From: JAMQKA01 sp031569985
Lineage (GTDB): Bacteria > Bacteroidota > Rhodothermia > Balneolales > Balneolaceae
Direction: 5' to 3'
Assembly (NCBI RefSeq): GCF_031569985.1
Contig: NZ_JAMQKA010000016.1
Coordinates: 1 to 64,000 of the forward strand
Length of the DNA stretch: 64,000 bases
Part shown: positions 53,393 through 62,530 of the stretch, one piece after another
Numbering within the stretch: position 1 is the first letter of the stretch
Layout: every line of letters begins with the position of its first letter
Translations under genes and position numbers: made by a program
The notes under the pieces: generated by a model
Seen by the model: only the letters and a program-made list of their open reading frames with translations
Database searches by the model: none
Told to the model about the DNA's origin: nothing

Positions 53393-54042
53393 TCCGTAAT
53401 ACGAAAACTCTCCGGCCCGAACTGGAACAGCAAATCCAAAACACTGCACCACGGCTCGAATCCTTCAAAATGTTGATGATAGGTCGGGTGTTCAAATACG
53501 AGATCCACTTTGGTTTCTGCCTGTCGTAGGTAGTGTCGGCTGTCGTGCTCTTGGTACAGTGTGTCTGCTCCAAGTTGCTTGGCCAGTTCATCAGGATTGG
53601 ATGTGTAGTTATCCAGTTCACTGCTTAGTTCCCATTCTACTTTTAGCTCCATAAATCGAAACAGGCGCTTCTGGATATACAGGATAAAGGGCAGCAGATA
53701 CTCGTAATCAGTGGCACTTTCAAAATCTGCTTTAATTTCAGGTTCGTAGAAGTCGTAGTAGATGCTGTTCCGGTAGTTGTATTCCAGGCTGCGCAGCAGC
53801 GGGGTGATCCACTCCTCCTCGTGATCAATGCGCACTTCCCTGATGGCTTTCTTCCGATCCTCTGTTCGGATTGGGATGTTAATCCAAAGGGTGCCCTTCG
53901 GTTTGCGGACTTTGGCCCGGTGCACCCGGCTCTTACGCGACCATTGTTCACAGTCCTGCAAGATGATGCGGTCGGCATTCAGCATGATAGCCAGGTCGTA
54001 CAGGTTCGGAGCGAATTGGGGAAGGAGAAGGGCTAGTTTCAT
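53371..54042 (-). CDS. WbqC-family protein
   Basis: 223 aa, WbqC-like (PF08889). N-terminal LLPQFAPNLYDLAIMLNADRIILQD, then SRKSRVHRAKVRKPKGTLWINIPI with the family's basic motif, and a helical C-terminal half. WbqC genes often lie in O-antigen or glycolipid clusters and are thought to bind nucleotide-linked substrates; the reaction is unknown. No such cluster is seen here. Both ends touch heptad arrays: the stop codon region is built from repeat words and the start codon overlaps another array (54041-54075). Confidence 0.85.
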   Translation of the reverse strand: MKLALLLPQFAPNLYDLAIMLNADRIILQDCEQWSRKSRVHRAKVRKPKGTLWINIPIRTEDRKKAIREVRIDHEEEWITPLLRSLEYNYRNSIYYDFYEPEIKADFESATDYEYLLPFILYIQKRLFRFMELKVEWELSSELDNYTSNPDELAKQLGADTLYQEHDSRHYLRQAETKVDLVFEHPTYHQHFEGFEPWCSVLDLLFQFGPESFRITDQLKVED

Positions 54043-54075
54043 TAATGCGTAATGAGTAATTCGTGATAAGTGAAA
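54041..54075. repeat. Heptad array, CGTAATG type
   Basis: Five seven-base words (consensus NRTAATG) immediately between the WbqC start and the four-helix-bundle gene stop. Mate of the array at 54644. Confidence 0.7.
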
Positions 54076-54093
54076 ATATGAGATTCTAATAAA

Positions 54094-54585
54094 TCAGGAT
54101 GAATTATTTGCAGTCGGGACTTTATTCAAGAGTTTGTCAAGTGAACTAGAAGTGTAAGGATGTTTGGATTCTTTTACTTGGTGTGAAGCTCTACGTTCTT
54201 TGATCATAACCAGAAGTAATTTGGCGATGGAAGATAAAATCTTTAAATGATGATTTATCAGTTTTTCCCTTAGAATATGCCTGCTTTTAAAATACCAATC
54301 TTTGGCTTCCCTTGTAGATCCGAGCGAAATCTCATAAAATCGTGCTTGTTCTTTTCTGGAATTCCTGGAATAGCCTTCTGCTATATTAGCACTTATCGAA
54401 CCTGTTGCTCTGTAAAGTTGGTCTGATAGGGAATACAAATGTTTATTATTAATTGATTTAATATCCGTCCAGCAAAGATCTGATAAATACAGTGAAACTC
54501 GATACACCTTGACACTCCAAACCGCGTCTTTGGTTATCTGATTCGGTACTTCATTCAACCAATCAGCATATTTCATAGTCATCAT
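54094..54585 (-). CDS. Four-helix-bundle protein (S23 / rRNA intervening-sequence type)
   Basis: S23-type four-helix protein, 163 aa from the chosen ATG (an in-frame TTG 21 bases upstream is less likely). Family hallmarks are WSVKVYRVSLYLSDL, then LSDQLYRATGSISANIAEGYSR (the 'SI.aNIAEG' signature) and EQARFYEISLGSTREAKDW. Relatives are encoded inside 23S rRNA intervening sequences or free-standing, and a homologue (bAvd) works with diversity-generating retroelements. Here it is free-standing and bracketed by two heptad arrays, 19 bases downstream and 59 upstream, so the roughly 660-bp block may be one transposable or gene-conversion unit. No rRNA gene in the window. Confidence 0.85.
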   Translation of the reverse strand: MMTMKYADWLNEVPNQITKDAVWSVKVYRVSLYLSDLCWTDIKSINNKHLYSLSDQLYRATGSISANIAEGYSRNSRKEQARFYEISLGSTREAKDWYFKSRHILREKLINHHLKILSSIAKLLLVMIKERRASHQVKESKHPYTSSSLDKLLNKVPTANNSS

Positions 54586-54643
54586 ATTTAATTGTTTTTC
54601 TAACAAGACCGTTTAAAAGTAAATCCCATACAAAATAATTTTA

Positions 54644-54699
54644 CGCATTAAACATTACGAATTACTCATTACGAATCACGTATTACTCATTAGCACTAC
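54644..54699. repeat. Heptad array, CGNATTA type, 8 words
   Basis: Eight seven-base words with no phase slip (consensus CNNATTA, mostly CGAATTA or CTCATTA). Lies upstream of the four-helix-bundle gene and 61 bases before gltX. Confidence 0.85.
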
Positions 54700-54759
54700 T
54701 CCCAAAGAAGCTTTATTTTTGACCAAATTCGAAAACAACCCCAAATTATTTCAACATTC

Positions 54760-56244
54760 ATGTCCGATTCTGTTCGCGTACGTTTTGCCCCTTCGCCCAC
54801 AGGGCTTTTGCACATTGGTGGGCTCCGAACCGCACTTTATAACTACCTGTTTGCGAAGCATCATAATGGCACTTTTGTGCTTCGTATTGAGGATACCGAC
54901 CAGAGCCGCTACGTTGAAGGTGCGGAAGAAGATATTGTAGACTCACTGCAGTGGTCAGGTCTCGATTTTGATGAGGGGCCGGGCAAAGACGGAGAATTCG
55001 GACCGTATCGCCAGAGCGAACGGCAGGATCTGTACCAAGAATATGCCGAGCAGCTGATCGAAGACGGCCACGCCTACTATGCTTTTGATACCACAGAAGA
55101 GTTGAATGATATGCGTGAACGCCTCGAAAAATCGGGCAATCCATCGCCGAAATATGATGCCGTCACCCGCATGTCGATGCAGAACAGCCTGACACTTCCG
55201 CAGGAAGAGGTAGAACAGCGACTGGAAGATGGCGAAGAATACGTAGTGAGACTGAAAGTGCCGCGGCGCGAGACGATCCGCTTTGAGGATGAGATTCGTG
55301 GGTTTGTCTCTTTTGAGAGCAAAGGGCTGGACGACCAGGTGCTGCTCAAATCCGACGGCATGCCCACCTACCACCTGGCCAACGTAGTGGATGATCACCT
55401 GATGGAGATTTCACACGTAATTCGAGGTGAAGAGTGGCTCAGCAGTACACCAAAACATATGCTGCTGTACAAATACCTCGGATGGGAAGCTCCCAGGATG
55501 GCACACCTGCCTTTGATTATGTCGCCCAGTGGTGGAAAGCTCTCCAAGCGCAAAGCCGAAACCGAGGGAATTCCAATCAACGCCAAAGATTACCGCGAGC
55601 AGCGCTATGAGCCGGATGCACTGGTAAACTTCTTGGCCTACCTGGGATGGAGCCCCGGCGACGATACTGAAATTCACTCATTGGAGGAGCTCGTCGAGCT
55701 GTTTACGTTGGATCGCGTCAGCAAAAGTGGAGCCGTTTTCAATCACAAGAAACTGCTTTGGTATAACGAAAACTACCTGCGCGAAAAGCCGGCGGAAGAA
55801 CTCTATCCACGAGTGCAGGCTATTGCCAAAGAGCACGGGGTCAATCCTGAAAAAGAGTATTTGCTGAATATAATTGAACTGATGAAAGACCGTGTCAGCA
55901 AGGTGGAAGATTTTATCACCCAGGGTAAGTTCTTCTTTGAGGATCCCGAAGAATACGAAGAGAAGGCCCTGAAGAAGTGGAAAGACGGCAGCGGTGAGAT
56001 TGTCAGTGCCTACCTCGAAAAAATATCCGACCTGGACGAAGATGCATTTACCGTCGATAACCTGAAGGCAGCCGTTAACGAACTGACCGACAAGATGGAT
56101 GTCGGCTTCGGTAAAGTGGCGATGCCGCTGCGCGTAGCTGTTACCGGGCAGGGCTTTGGTCCCGACCTGTTTCCGGCGATTGAGCTTCTGGGCAAGGAAA
56201 CGACTGTTGAGCGAATTAAGAAAGCGTTGGATAAGTTGGCATAA
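54760..56244 (+). CDS. gltX: Glutamate--tRNA ligase
   Basis: Charges tRNA-Glu with glutamate; cytoplasmic, essential. 494 aa, the normal length. Class I signatures: the HIGH motif as PSPTGLLHIGG at 11-21 and the KMSKS motif as KLSKRKAE near 267. Other family blocks: RIEDTDQSRYVEGAEEDI at 46-63, and GEEWLSSTPKHMLLY near 224. The C-terminal half is the helical anticodon-binding domain. Single gene with a heptad array on either side; the stop is followed by an inverted pair of arrays that may terminate transcription. Confidence 0.97.
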   Translation: MSDSVRVRFAPSPTGLLHIGGLRTALYNYLFAKHHNGTFVLRIEDTDQSRYVEGAEEDIVDSLQWSGLDFDEGPGKDGEFGPYRQSERQDLYQEYAEQLIEDGHAYYAFDTTEELNDMRERLEKSGNPSPKYDAVTRMSMQNSLTLPQEEVEQRLEDGEEYVVRLKVPRRETIRFEDEIRGFVSFESKGLDDQVLLKSDGMPTYHLANVVDDHLMEISHVIRGEEWLSSTPKHMLLYKYLGWEAPRMAHLPLIMSPSGGKLSKRKAETEGIPINAKDYREQRYEPDALVNFLAYLGWSPGDDTEIHSLEELVELFTLDRVSKSGAVFNHKKLLWYNENYLREKPAEELYPRVQAIAKEHGVNPEKEYLLNIIELMKDRVSKVEDFITQGKFFFEDPEEYEEKALKKWKDGSGEIVSAYLEKISDLDEDAFTVDNLKAAVNELTDKMDVGFGKVAMPLRVAVTGQGFGPDLFPAIELLGKETTVERIKKALDKLA

Positions 56245-56250
56245 GAAGTA

Positions 56251-56319
56251 AAATGCGTAATGCGTGATACGTCATGCGGAATAAGCCAGCCTTTCAGGCA
56301 TCACGAATTACGTATTACG
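56251..56319. repeat. Two heptad arrays in inverted orientation after gltX
   Basis: 56251-56285 reads as words of the TAATGCG/TGATACG type; 56299-56319 as CATCACG, AATTACG, TATTACG. They are near reverse complements around GCCTTTCAGGC, the same design as 35353-35438. Confidence 0.75.
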
Positions 56320-56400
56320 TTTTGCACCCAGAGATTGTATCTTCTTGCTTTAACTACGTGAGAAATGGTCAGCAATACCTGTTAAAAAACTAGTAATTCT

Positions 56401-58137
56401 ATGAAGCATAAGAGCACTATTTTCGTTCTTGCTCTGGGAGTTATCGCATCTGTTTTTATACTGGGATTTGGTACTGCTGAAACAGCTGGACTTGCGCAAT
56501 CAACCGCCGAGCAGGCGCAGTCGACAACAGCTTCATGGACCAGCATCCTGCCCCCGCTTGTGGCCATCGGTATTGCGCTGGTATTTCGCCAGGTGTTGTT
56601 TGCCTTGTTTCTCGGCATTTGGTGTGGCGCTTTCCTGGCCGGGGATATGAGTTTTATTGGGATATTTACCAGCTTTTTTACAGCCCTGAGCCAGTATATC
56701 GTAGATGCCACTGCTGATGCCAGCCATATGAGCATCATCATTTTTACCCTGCTCATCGGTGGGATGGTTGGCGTCATCACCGATAACGGGGGCACACGCG
56801 GGGTGATTAAAGCGATTACACGTTACGTACGTACTAAGGTCCACGGGCAGCTGATTACCGCACTGATGGGTTTTATCGTTTTCTTTGACGATTATGCCAA
56901 CACCATGGTGGTGGGTAATACCATGCGGCCACTCACCGACAAGCTCCGTATCTCCCGCGCCAAGCTCGCCTACCTGGTAGACGCAACCGCTGCCCCGATC
57001 GCTACGGTAGCATTGGTAAGCACCTGGATCGGGGCGATGGTCGGGTTTATCTCTGATGCCGAAGCCAAGATGCCCAACTTTAACGAGGCAGCCTACTCGG
57101 TGTTTTTTAACTCCCTTCCCTATAACTTTTACGCCTTTTTCACCATCCTGTTTGTCATCTTGATTGCGTGGTCGGGCCGCGATTTTGGGACCATGCTCAA
57201 AGCGCGCATCAACCTGTACAAAGCCAAACACGATTCCGACCTCGATCGCTATAACTTGTATAAAGAGAAGATCAGGGAGGATGAAGAGAAAAAGAAGGAA
57301 TCTCACTGGATCAACGCCGCCCTCCCAATTTTTACCTTGGTATTCGGTTGTATTGGCGGGTTGGTGATTACGGGTGAAGGCAGTACGATCCAGGAGATCA
57401 TCGAAACTGCAGACTCATACAAGGCCCTTCTTTGGGGCGGATTCCTTTCGATGGTTGTCGCCATCATTATGACATTGTCCGAAAAACTTCTGGACATCGA
57501 AGATACTTTGGAAGGTATGATGGACGGCATGCACACCATGTTCGACGGGCTGCTGATCCTCGTACTGGCCTGGGCACTGAGTGCCATAACGGTGGAGCTG
57601 AACACGGCCGATTTCCTGGTCTCGGTATTCGGCGACCTGCTAAACCCGTTCTGGCTGCCGGCCATCATCCTGTTCCTGTCGGCACTCACCTCCTTTGCTA
57701 CCGGCTCCAGCTGGGGCACCATGGGCATCCTGATGCCGCTGGTGGTTCCGCTTGCCTGGGAGATCGGGAACAGCGGTGGGCTTGAGTTCGAGGTTGTGCA
57801 CGAAATTATTTACGCCAGTGTCAGTGCGGTACTGGCCGGTTCGGTGTGGGGCGACCATTGTTCCCCGATATCGGATACCACGATTTTGAGCTCTATTGCC
57901 ACACAGTGTGATCACGTAGAGCATGTGAATACACAGCTTCCTTATGCTATGATTGTTGGCAGTATCAGTATTTTAGCGATGATTGGCATGCTGGTGCTGA
58001 GCATTCCCTGGTGGATTATCTACCCGCTGGGTGTGGTCCTGATCGTGGCCATTATCTTCAAGTTTGGCAAGGTTCCGGATCCCGCTGACTATGCTCCTGA
58101 GGGCAGAGAGCCTGCCTTAACGAATTTGGATGGGTAG
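56401..58137 (+). CDS. NhaC-family Na+/H+ (or lactate/malate) antiporter
   Basis: Inner-membrane antiporter, 578 aa with about 11-12 hydrophobic segments. Family blocks: GGMVGVITDNGGTRGVIKA near 120-138, FFDDYANTMVVGNTMRPLTDK near 161-181 (a conserved Asp-Asp in the ion path), FATGSSWGTMGILMPL near 432-447 and SVWGDHCSPISDTTIL near 480-495. A long cytoplasmic loop of charged residues (near 280-300, EDEEKKKE) separates the two halves. NhaC relatives exchange Na+ for H+ or malate for lactate; the substrate is not decided. Fits a halophilic lifestyle. Confidence 0.9.
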   Translation: MKHKSTIFVLALGVIASVFILGFGTAETAGLAQSTAEQAQSTTASWTSILPPLVAIGIALVFRQVLFALFLGIWCGAFLAGDMSFIGIFTSFFTALSQYIVDATADASHMSIIIFTLLIGGMVGVITDNGGTRGVIKAITRYVRTKVHGQLITALMGFIVFFDDYANTMVVGNTMRPLTDKLRISRAKLAYLVDATAAPIATVALVSTWIGAMVGFISDAEAKMPNFNEAAYSVFFNSLPYNFYAFFTILFVILIAWSGRDFGTMLKARINLYKAKHDSDLDRYNLYKEKIREDEEKKKESHWINAALPIFTLVFGCIGGLVITGEGSTIQEIIETADSYKALLWGGFLSMVVAIIMTLSEKLLDIEDTLEGMMDGMHTMFDGLLILVLAWALSAITVELNTADFLVSVFGDLLNPFWLPAIILFLSALTSFATGSSWGTMGILMPLVVPLAWEIGNSGGLEFEVVHEIIYASVSAVLAGSVWGDHCSPISDTTILSSIATQCDHVEHVNTQLPYAMIVGSISILAMIGMLVLSIPWWIIYPLGVVLIVAIIFKFGKVPDPADYAPEGREPALTNLDG

Positions 58138-58748
58138 TTTCTAAGTGGATTGTTGTCCCTCTTTGTGCCTTCCAACGAAAGACAATGTCAGCGTAACAAA
58201 CAATTAGCCTCATCACATAAGGAACGTTTATTTTTTTAGCGATGAAAAAACAAACGAAAAAAATCGCCGGCTGGGATTTATTCGCCTGACAGCACTCCAC
58301 TTCGGCTAAAAGAAATCTAGATTTTCACAGCTTGTGGCTTTTCTGATTGAAGAGGTTTTCCACATCTATGTTCCTAAACAAATAATTGAGCAGGATTTCT
58401 TTCTTCACGCCTCCGCTTCGTTTGCCCGGGACGGCTCATAAATCGCTAGGCCGGGAGGGGGAGGATATATTCATGAATTAGGAAGGAATTGTTTTCAAGA
58501 CCGTATCCAAATAAAATCTGGAAGTATCATTGCAAGAGATGAAAACACGAAGCATTTCTGTTTGACGAGGTACTGGCTTATACTTCAACCAGCGTCTCAT
58601 ATAGTTTTCAGCACCGAGGAGTTAAATGCTTCTTGATTTTTTTGTCCCTTTTGTAGCGCCTCCGACTTCCGGCGGATCAAGACAAAAGGGACACCTCCTT
58701 AAGAGAAAGAAGAATATAACTGTTGAAGAAGAGCCTCAGGATTCCTGG
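58138..58748. other. Intergenic, 611 bases with dispersed repeat
   Basis: No gene. Holds copy 2 of the 215-bp repeat (58258-58474, leader from 58223) and an inverted pair TTGTCCCTTTTGT / ACAAAAGGGACA around 58639-58692 without a T-run on either side. Confidence 0.55.
58223..58474. repeat. Dispersed repeat of about 215 bp, copy 2 with leader
   Basis: Aligns along its length with 31011-31226. Its leader (58223-58258; long T-run, then GATGAAAAAACAAACGAAAA) also matches fragments at 24896-24940 and, in reverse, at about 30725-30760 and 31390-31420, so the family has at least five traces in this window. Confidence 0.75.
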
Positions 58749-59516
58749 TCAAGAGATTTTAAACTCATACTTATTCCTTTCTTTTACTTCCGTGCTTCGG
58801 GTTTTATACCGCCGTTCCTCAAATGTTACTTCACCATTTTTACTGACCAAGAGTACCGTTGAGCAACGTGTACCATAATTCTCTGTCTTGATAAAAATGG
58901 GAGATACCGCTCGCTCCAGTTCTTTGGGAATGCCGGTATTCGGAAGTTCTGAATCGGGGGCTTCCTGGTCATTTTGTAACAGTTTAAAGAAGGCTGGTAA
59001 ATTAATTTCATCCTGTTGGATGACCTGGTAGAGTTTTTGCTTGGACTGCTCCGTTTTGGGCCAGGGTGTGTCCAGCAGGTGATTGCTTAAACCATACAAG
59101 CCGGAATCTAGCGATTGAGGTGTATCAGTTTTATTGGAATAGTACATCAATTGGTTTACCGATCCGACCAATAGATTGAAGCCGTTGAATTGATCAGCTT
59201 TGGGTTGAATCTTCTGAAGGTAATGGTGTGGATCTGTTTCTTTATCAAGATAATCTAGAACAAGTTGACCACGTGAAGGGGCCTTCTCAGAATGATTTTC
59301 CATATCGCGATAGTTCGTCAGGGCAGAGAGATGGCCGCTTCTTGTAATTCCCATCCAGGTACCGCCCGCTTTGAGGTCTTTACCCGCCAGGATATCCGGC
59401 TTTTCATCCCAGAACTGCGCCTTTCGTGTTGGACGTTCGTAGAATTCATCCCGGTTGGCCACAAAAATAAGGTCATACTCGGGATGCTGTTTATATGAAA
59501 AAGCAATCAGGCACAT
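58749..59516 (-). CDS. NRDE-family protein (TANGO2/DUF833)
   Basis: 255 aa. Starts MCLIAFSYKQHP and carries the family name motif NRDEFYERPT (residues 21-30), then GGTWMGITRSGHLSALTNYRD and RGQLVLDYL. Cys2 in the N terminus recalls N-terminal-nucleophile hydrolases, though catalysis is unproven. Eukaryotic TANGO2 is linked to haem or lipid handling; bacterial function is unknown. The C terminus TFEERRYKTRSTEVKERN is typical. Cytoplasmic, monocistronic, convergent on the repeat region. Confidence 0.9.
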   Translation of the reverse strand: MCLIAFSYKQHPEYDLIFVANRDEFYERPTRKAQFWDEKPDILAGKDLKAGGTWMGITRSGHLSALTNYRDMENHSEKAPSRGQLVLDYLDKETDPHHYLQKIQPKADQFNGFNLLVGSVNQLMYYSNKTDTPQSLDSGLYGLSNHLLDTPWPKTEQSKQKLYQVIQQDEINLPAFFKLLQNDQEAPDSELPNTGIPKELERAVSPIFIKTENYGTRCSTVLLVSKNGEVTFEERRYKTRSTEVKERNKYEFKIS

Positions 59517-60058
59517 AGGGTTTGTTTGATTTAGAGGAAATCAATGACTTTGAAGCACCAATGGTAACGATTTATCAGCTGGGATTCATCTCGCTTAAGT
59601 TACCCTCCCAGTGTTTAATAACTTGAGTTCTACTATAGAGGGCATAATTCAGATATTTCTTACTTATACTTGCAACAAGTGCAATGGCTGGATGATTTAT
59701 TGCAAGAAACTTTATTTAATGTCTTATCTGTGTAAATATATACCTAGAAGGCTTTGCAAAACTGTGGTATGTAAGACTGTCATCGCGAGGCCCGTTTGTT
59801 TTGGGGCGTGGCGATCCCCCTTTGTTGTCTCAGGCAACGTTTGCGGGGGGAGATTGCCGCACTTCATTCACTTCGTTCATTCCGCAATGACACCATGGTA
59901 TTTCAAAGCCTTCTACTTAATAAGTTATGCCATCGAAGTATAGCTTGTTATTTAAGCAGAAGAATATTTTAAATTTGAATTTAGTATTTAAATTTAAAAT
60001 ATATAGCTTCTGCAAATACTAAACCCAGGGAATGAGAAAATTATAAGGGAAGAACATT
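59517..60058. other. Intergenic, 542 bases with hairpin repeat
   Basis: Divergent region between the NRDE gene and the GH95 gene. Holds copy 2 of the hairpin repeat (59779-59892). A short AT palindrome-rich patch, TTTAAATTTGAATTT-like, lies at about 59969-60000 before the GH95 start and may be part of its promoter. Confidence 0.5.
59779..59892. repeat. Dispersed hairpin repeat with TGTCATCGCGA ends (copy 2)
   Basis: TGTCATCGCGAGG at the left end faces CCGCAATGACA at the right, with GGCGATCCCCC opposing GGGGGAGATTGCC inside. Same design as 22245-22388; flanking sequences differ, so only the element is repeated. Confidence 0.75.
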
Positions 60059-62530
60059 TTGAAATATCTACTCCGTTTATTTTTACTAGCCTTCATAGCA
60101 AGCCCAATAACAACCGATGTCCTGGCACAAAAATCGGATCTAAAGCTGTGGTACGATGAGCCCGCCGAGCGCTGGGAAGAAGCGCTGCCCATAGGCAATG
60201 GCCGCATTGGGGCAATGATCTACGGGAATCCTGCACACGAGGAAATCCAGCTTAATGAGGAGACAATCTATGCCGGGGGACCGAATAACAACGTAGCGCC
60301 ATCCCAAAAAGAGGTAATGATACAGATTCGGGAGTTACTGTTTGAAGGCAAATATGCCGAAGCACAGAGACTGGCAAATACAAAAGCGAGTGGAACCGGT
60401 AACAACGGCATGCCGTACCAGCTGGTCGGAAGCCTGCGGCTGGATTGTCCCGGTCATGACAATTATTCCAATTACTACCGCGATCTGGATATCTCTGATG
60501 CAACCAGCTCGGTTCGGTACCAGGTGGATGGGGTAGAATATAACCGGGAGTACTTTTCATCACTTACCGATCAGGTGGCCGTCGTGCGCCTTACCGCAAG
60601 TGACCCCGGGAGCATAAACTGTGCGCTCAACTTTGAAACACCACAACTGCATGTAATTTCAACTGAAGATGATAAACTGTTTCTGCGGGGGGAAAGTACC
60701 GACTGGGAAAATATGGAAGGCAATGTCGAGTTCCAGGCCATAGCCAAACCCCGGATCACTGGAGGAAGTATTGAAACGGATGAGAAAAGACTTACTATCA
60801 ACGGGGCCGACACTGCCACAATTTTTATTTCGATCGGTACCAACTTTAAAAGCTACAAGGATATCAGCGGTGATGCTGAAAAGGTGGCACGCAAGCATCT
60901 TGAAGGCATCAAAGATCGATCCTACAACCAGATGAAACGGGACCATATCAATGCTTATAAACAATACTTTGACCGCGTTTCATTGGATCTGGGTACAACA
61001 GAACAGGCCGGGAAAACAACGGACGTCCGGGTGGAAGAGTTTAAAAAAGCTGACGACCCCCAGATGGCCGAGCTCTATTTCCAGTTTGGGCGCTACCTGC
61101 TGATTTCGAGTTCGCAGCCGGGTGGACAGCCCGCAAACCTGCAGGGGATCTGGAACGACCGCCTTGATCCGCCGTGGGAGAGCAAGTACACCCTGAACAT
61201 CAACGCCGAGATGAACTACTGGCCCGCCGAGGTAACCAATCTTTCTGAGCTTTCTGAACCGTTCATCCAGATGGTGAAAGAGCTGTCGGTCACCGGGCGG
61301 GAATCGGCGCAACAGATCTACGGAGCCCGTGGATGGATGGTGCATCACAACACCGATATCTGGCGTATTACGGGCGTGCTGGACCGCGCTTTTTACGGCC
61401 TGTGGCAGGGCGGCGGTGCCTGGGTGAGCAAACACCTGTGGCAGCACTACTTGTATAATGGAGACGAGGAATTCCTTGAGGAGGTCTATCCTGCGCTAAA
61501 AGGTGCATCCCAATTTTTTGTGGATGAACTTGTAAAGCATCCCGATTTCCCCTGGCTGGTGGTGGGACCCTCAAACTCCCCGGAGAACAGCTACATGGAG
61601 GAGGGGGAACTGTCGGTATCAGTCTCAACCGGAACGACAATGGACAACCAGCTCATCTCTAACCTGTTTTCCAATACCATTCGGGCGGCCAATATTTTAG
61701 GGAAAGACAAAGCCTTTGCGGATACGCTGCGTATGAAGCAAGACTCCCTCCCGCCCATGCAGGTCGGGCAGTATTCGCAGCTTCAGGAGTGGCTGCACGA
61801 CTGGGATGATCCCGATGATCACCATCGCCACGTCTCCCATCTTTTCGGGCTGCATCCGGGAAGCCAAATTTCACCCTACCGGACGCCCGGGTTGTTCGAA
61901 GCCTCCCGGAATTCGCTGGTGTACCGCGGGGATGAGTCCACCGGCTGGTCGATGGGCTGGAAAGTAAATCTCTGGGCCCGCTTGCTGGATGGAAATCACG
62001 CCTACAAACTGATCACTGACCAGATCAACCCGGCGATTCTCCCAAATGGCGAGGAGAAGGGTGGAACCTATCCGAACCTGCTGGATGCCCATCCCCCGTT
62101 CCAGATCGATGGCAATTTTGGCTGCACGCGCGGTATTGCCGAGATGCTGATGCAAAGTCACGATGGGGCCATTCACCTGCTGCCGGCACTCCCGGATGCT
62201 TGGCCCGAGGGTTCGGTTAATGGACTCAAAGCGCGAGGCGGATTTGTTATAGACCTGGAATGGGATGGTGAAAAACTGAGCAAGGCCACGATCCATTCCA
62301 GGCTGGGAGGAAATGTGAGAATTCGTTCGTACTGGGAGCCGGTCTCCACCAGTTCAAATGTTGAGTTGGCATCCGCAGAAGGAGAAAATCCCAACGATTT
62401 TTACTACGTGCCAAACATTAAAGAGCCGATTATATCCAGAGATGCGGATCTGAAGGGACTTGATCTGCGTGAAGTGTATGAATATGATTTTGATACCAAG
62501 GCGGGCGAAACGTATGTGATTGAATTTTGA
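60059..62530 (+). CDS. Glycoside hydrolase family 95 (alpha-L-fucosidase/galactosidase type), secreted
   Basis: 823 aa. The start is a TTG, since the only nearby ATG (60032) hits a stop after three codons and AAGGGA sits nine bases before the TTG. Sec signal peptide residues 1-22 (ending DVLAQK). GH95 blocks: WEEALPIGNGRIGAMIYG near 37-54, LNEETIYAGGP near 64, NINAEMNYWPAEVTNL near 380-395 (two Asn of the active site), GPSNSPENSY near 502-511 (catalytic Glu region) and HPPFQIDGNFGCTRGIAEML near 680-699 (catalytic Asp region). Acts on terminal fucose or related sugars in the periplasm. With the next gene it looks like part of a polysaccharide-use locus. Confidence 0.93.
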   Translation: MKYLLRLFLLAFIASPITTDVLAQKSDLKLWYDEPAERWEEALPIGNGRIGAMIYGNPAHEEIQLNEETIYAGGPNNNVAPSQKEVMIQIRELLFEGKYAEAQRLANTKASGTGNNGMPYQLVGSLRLDCPGHDNYSNYYRDLDISDATSSVRYQVDGVEYNREYFSSLTDQVAVVRLTASDPGSINCALNFETPQLHVISTEDDKLFLRGESTDWENMEGNVEFQAIAKPRITGGSIETDEKRLTINGADTATIFISIGTNFKSYKDISGDAEKVARKHLEGIKDRSYNQMKRDHINAYKQYFDRVSLDLGTTEQAGKTTDVRVEEFKKADDPQMAELYFQFGRYLLISSSQPGGQPANLQGIWNDRLDPPWESKYTLNINAEMNYWPAEVTNLSELSEPFIQMVKELSVTGRESAQQIYGARGWMVHHNTDIWRITGVLDRAFYGLWQGGGAWVSKHLWQHYLYNGDEEFLEEVYPALKGASQFFVDELVKHPDFPWLVVGPSNSPENSYMEEGELSVSVSTGTTMDNQLISNLFSNTIRAANILGKDKAFADTLRMKQDSLPPMQVGQYSQLQEWLHDWDDPDDHHRHVSHLFGLHPGSQISPYRTPGLFEASRNSLVYRGDESTGWSMGWKVNLWARLLDGNHAYKLITDQINPAILPNGEEKGGTYPNLLDAHPPFQIDGNFGCTRGIAEMLMQSHDGAIHLLPALPDAWPEGSVNGLKARGGFVIDLEWDGEKLSKATIHSRLGGNVRIRSYWEPVSTSSNVELASAEGENPNDFYYVPNIKEPIISRDADLKGLDLREVYEYDFDTKAGETYVIEF

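Noticed and set aside
59611..59943. 110-codon ORF across the hairpin repeat
   Set aside because: It runs straight through the REP-like element; composition is repeat-derived.
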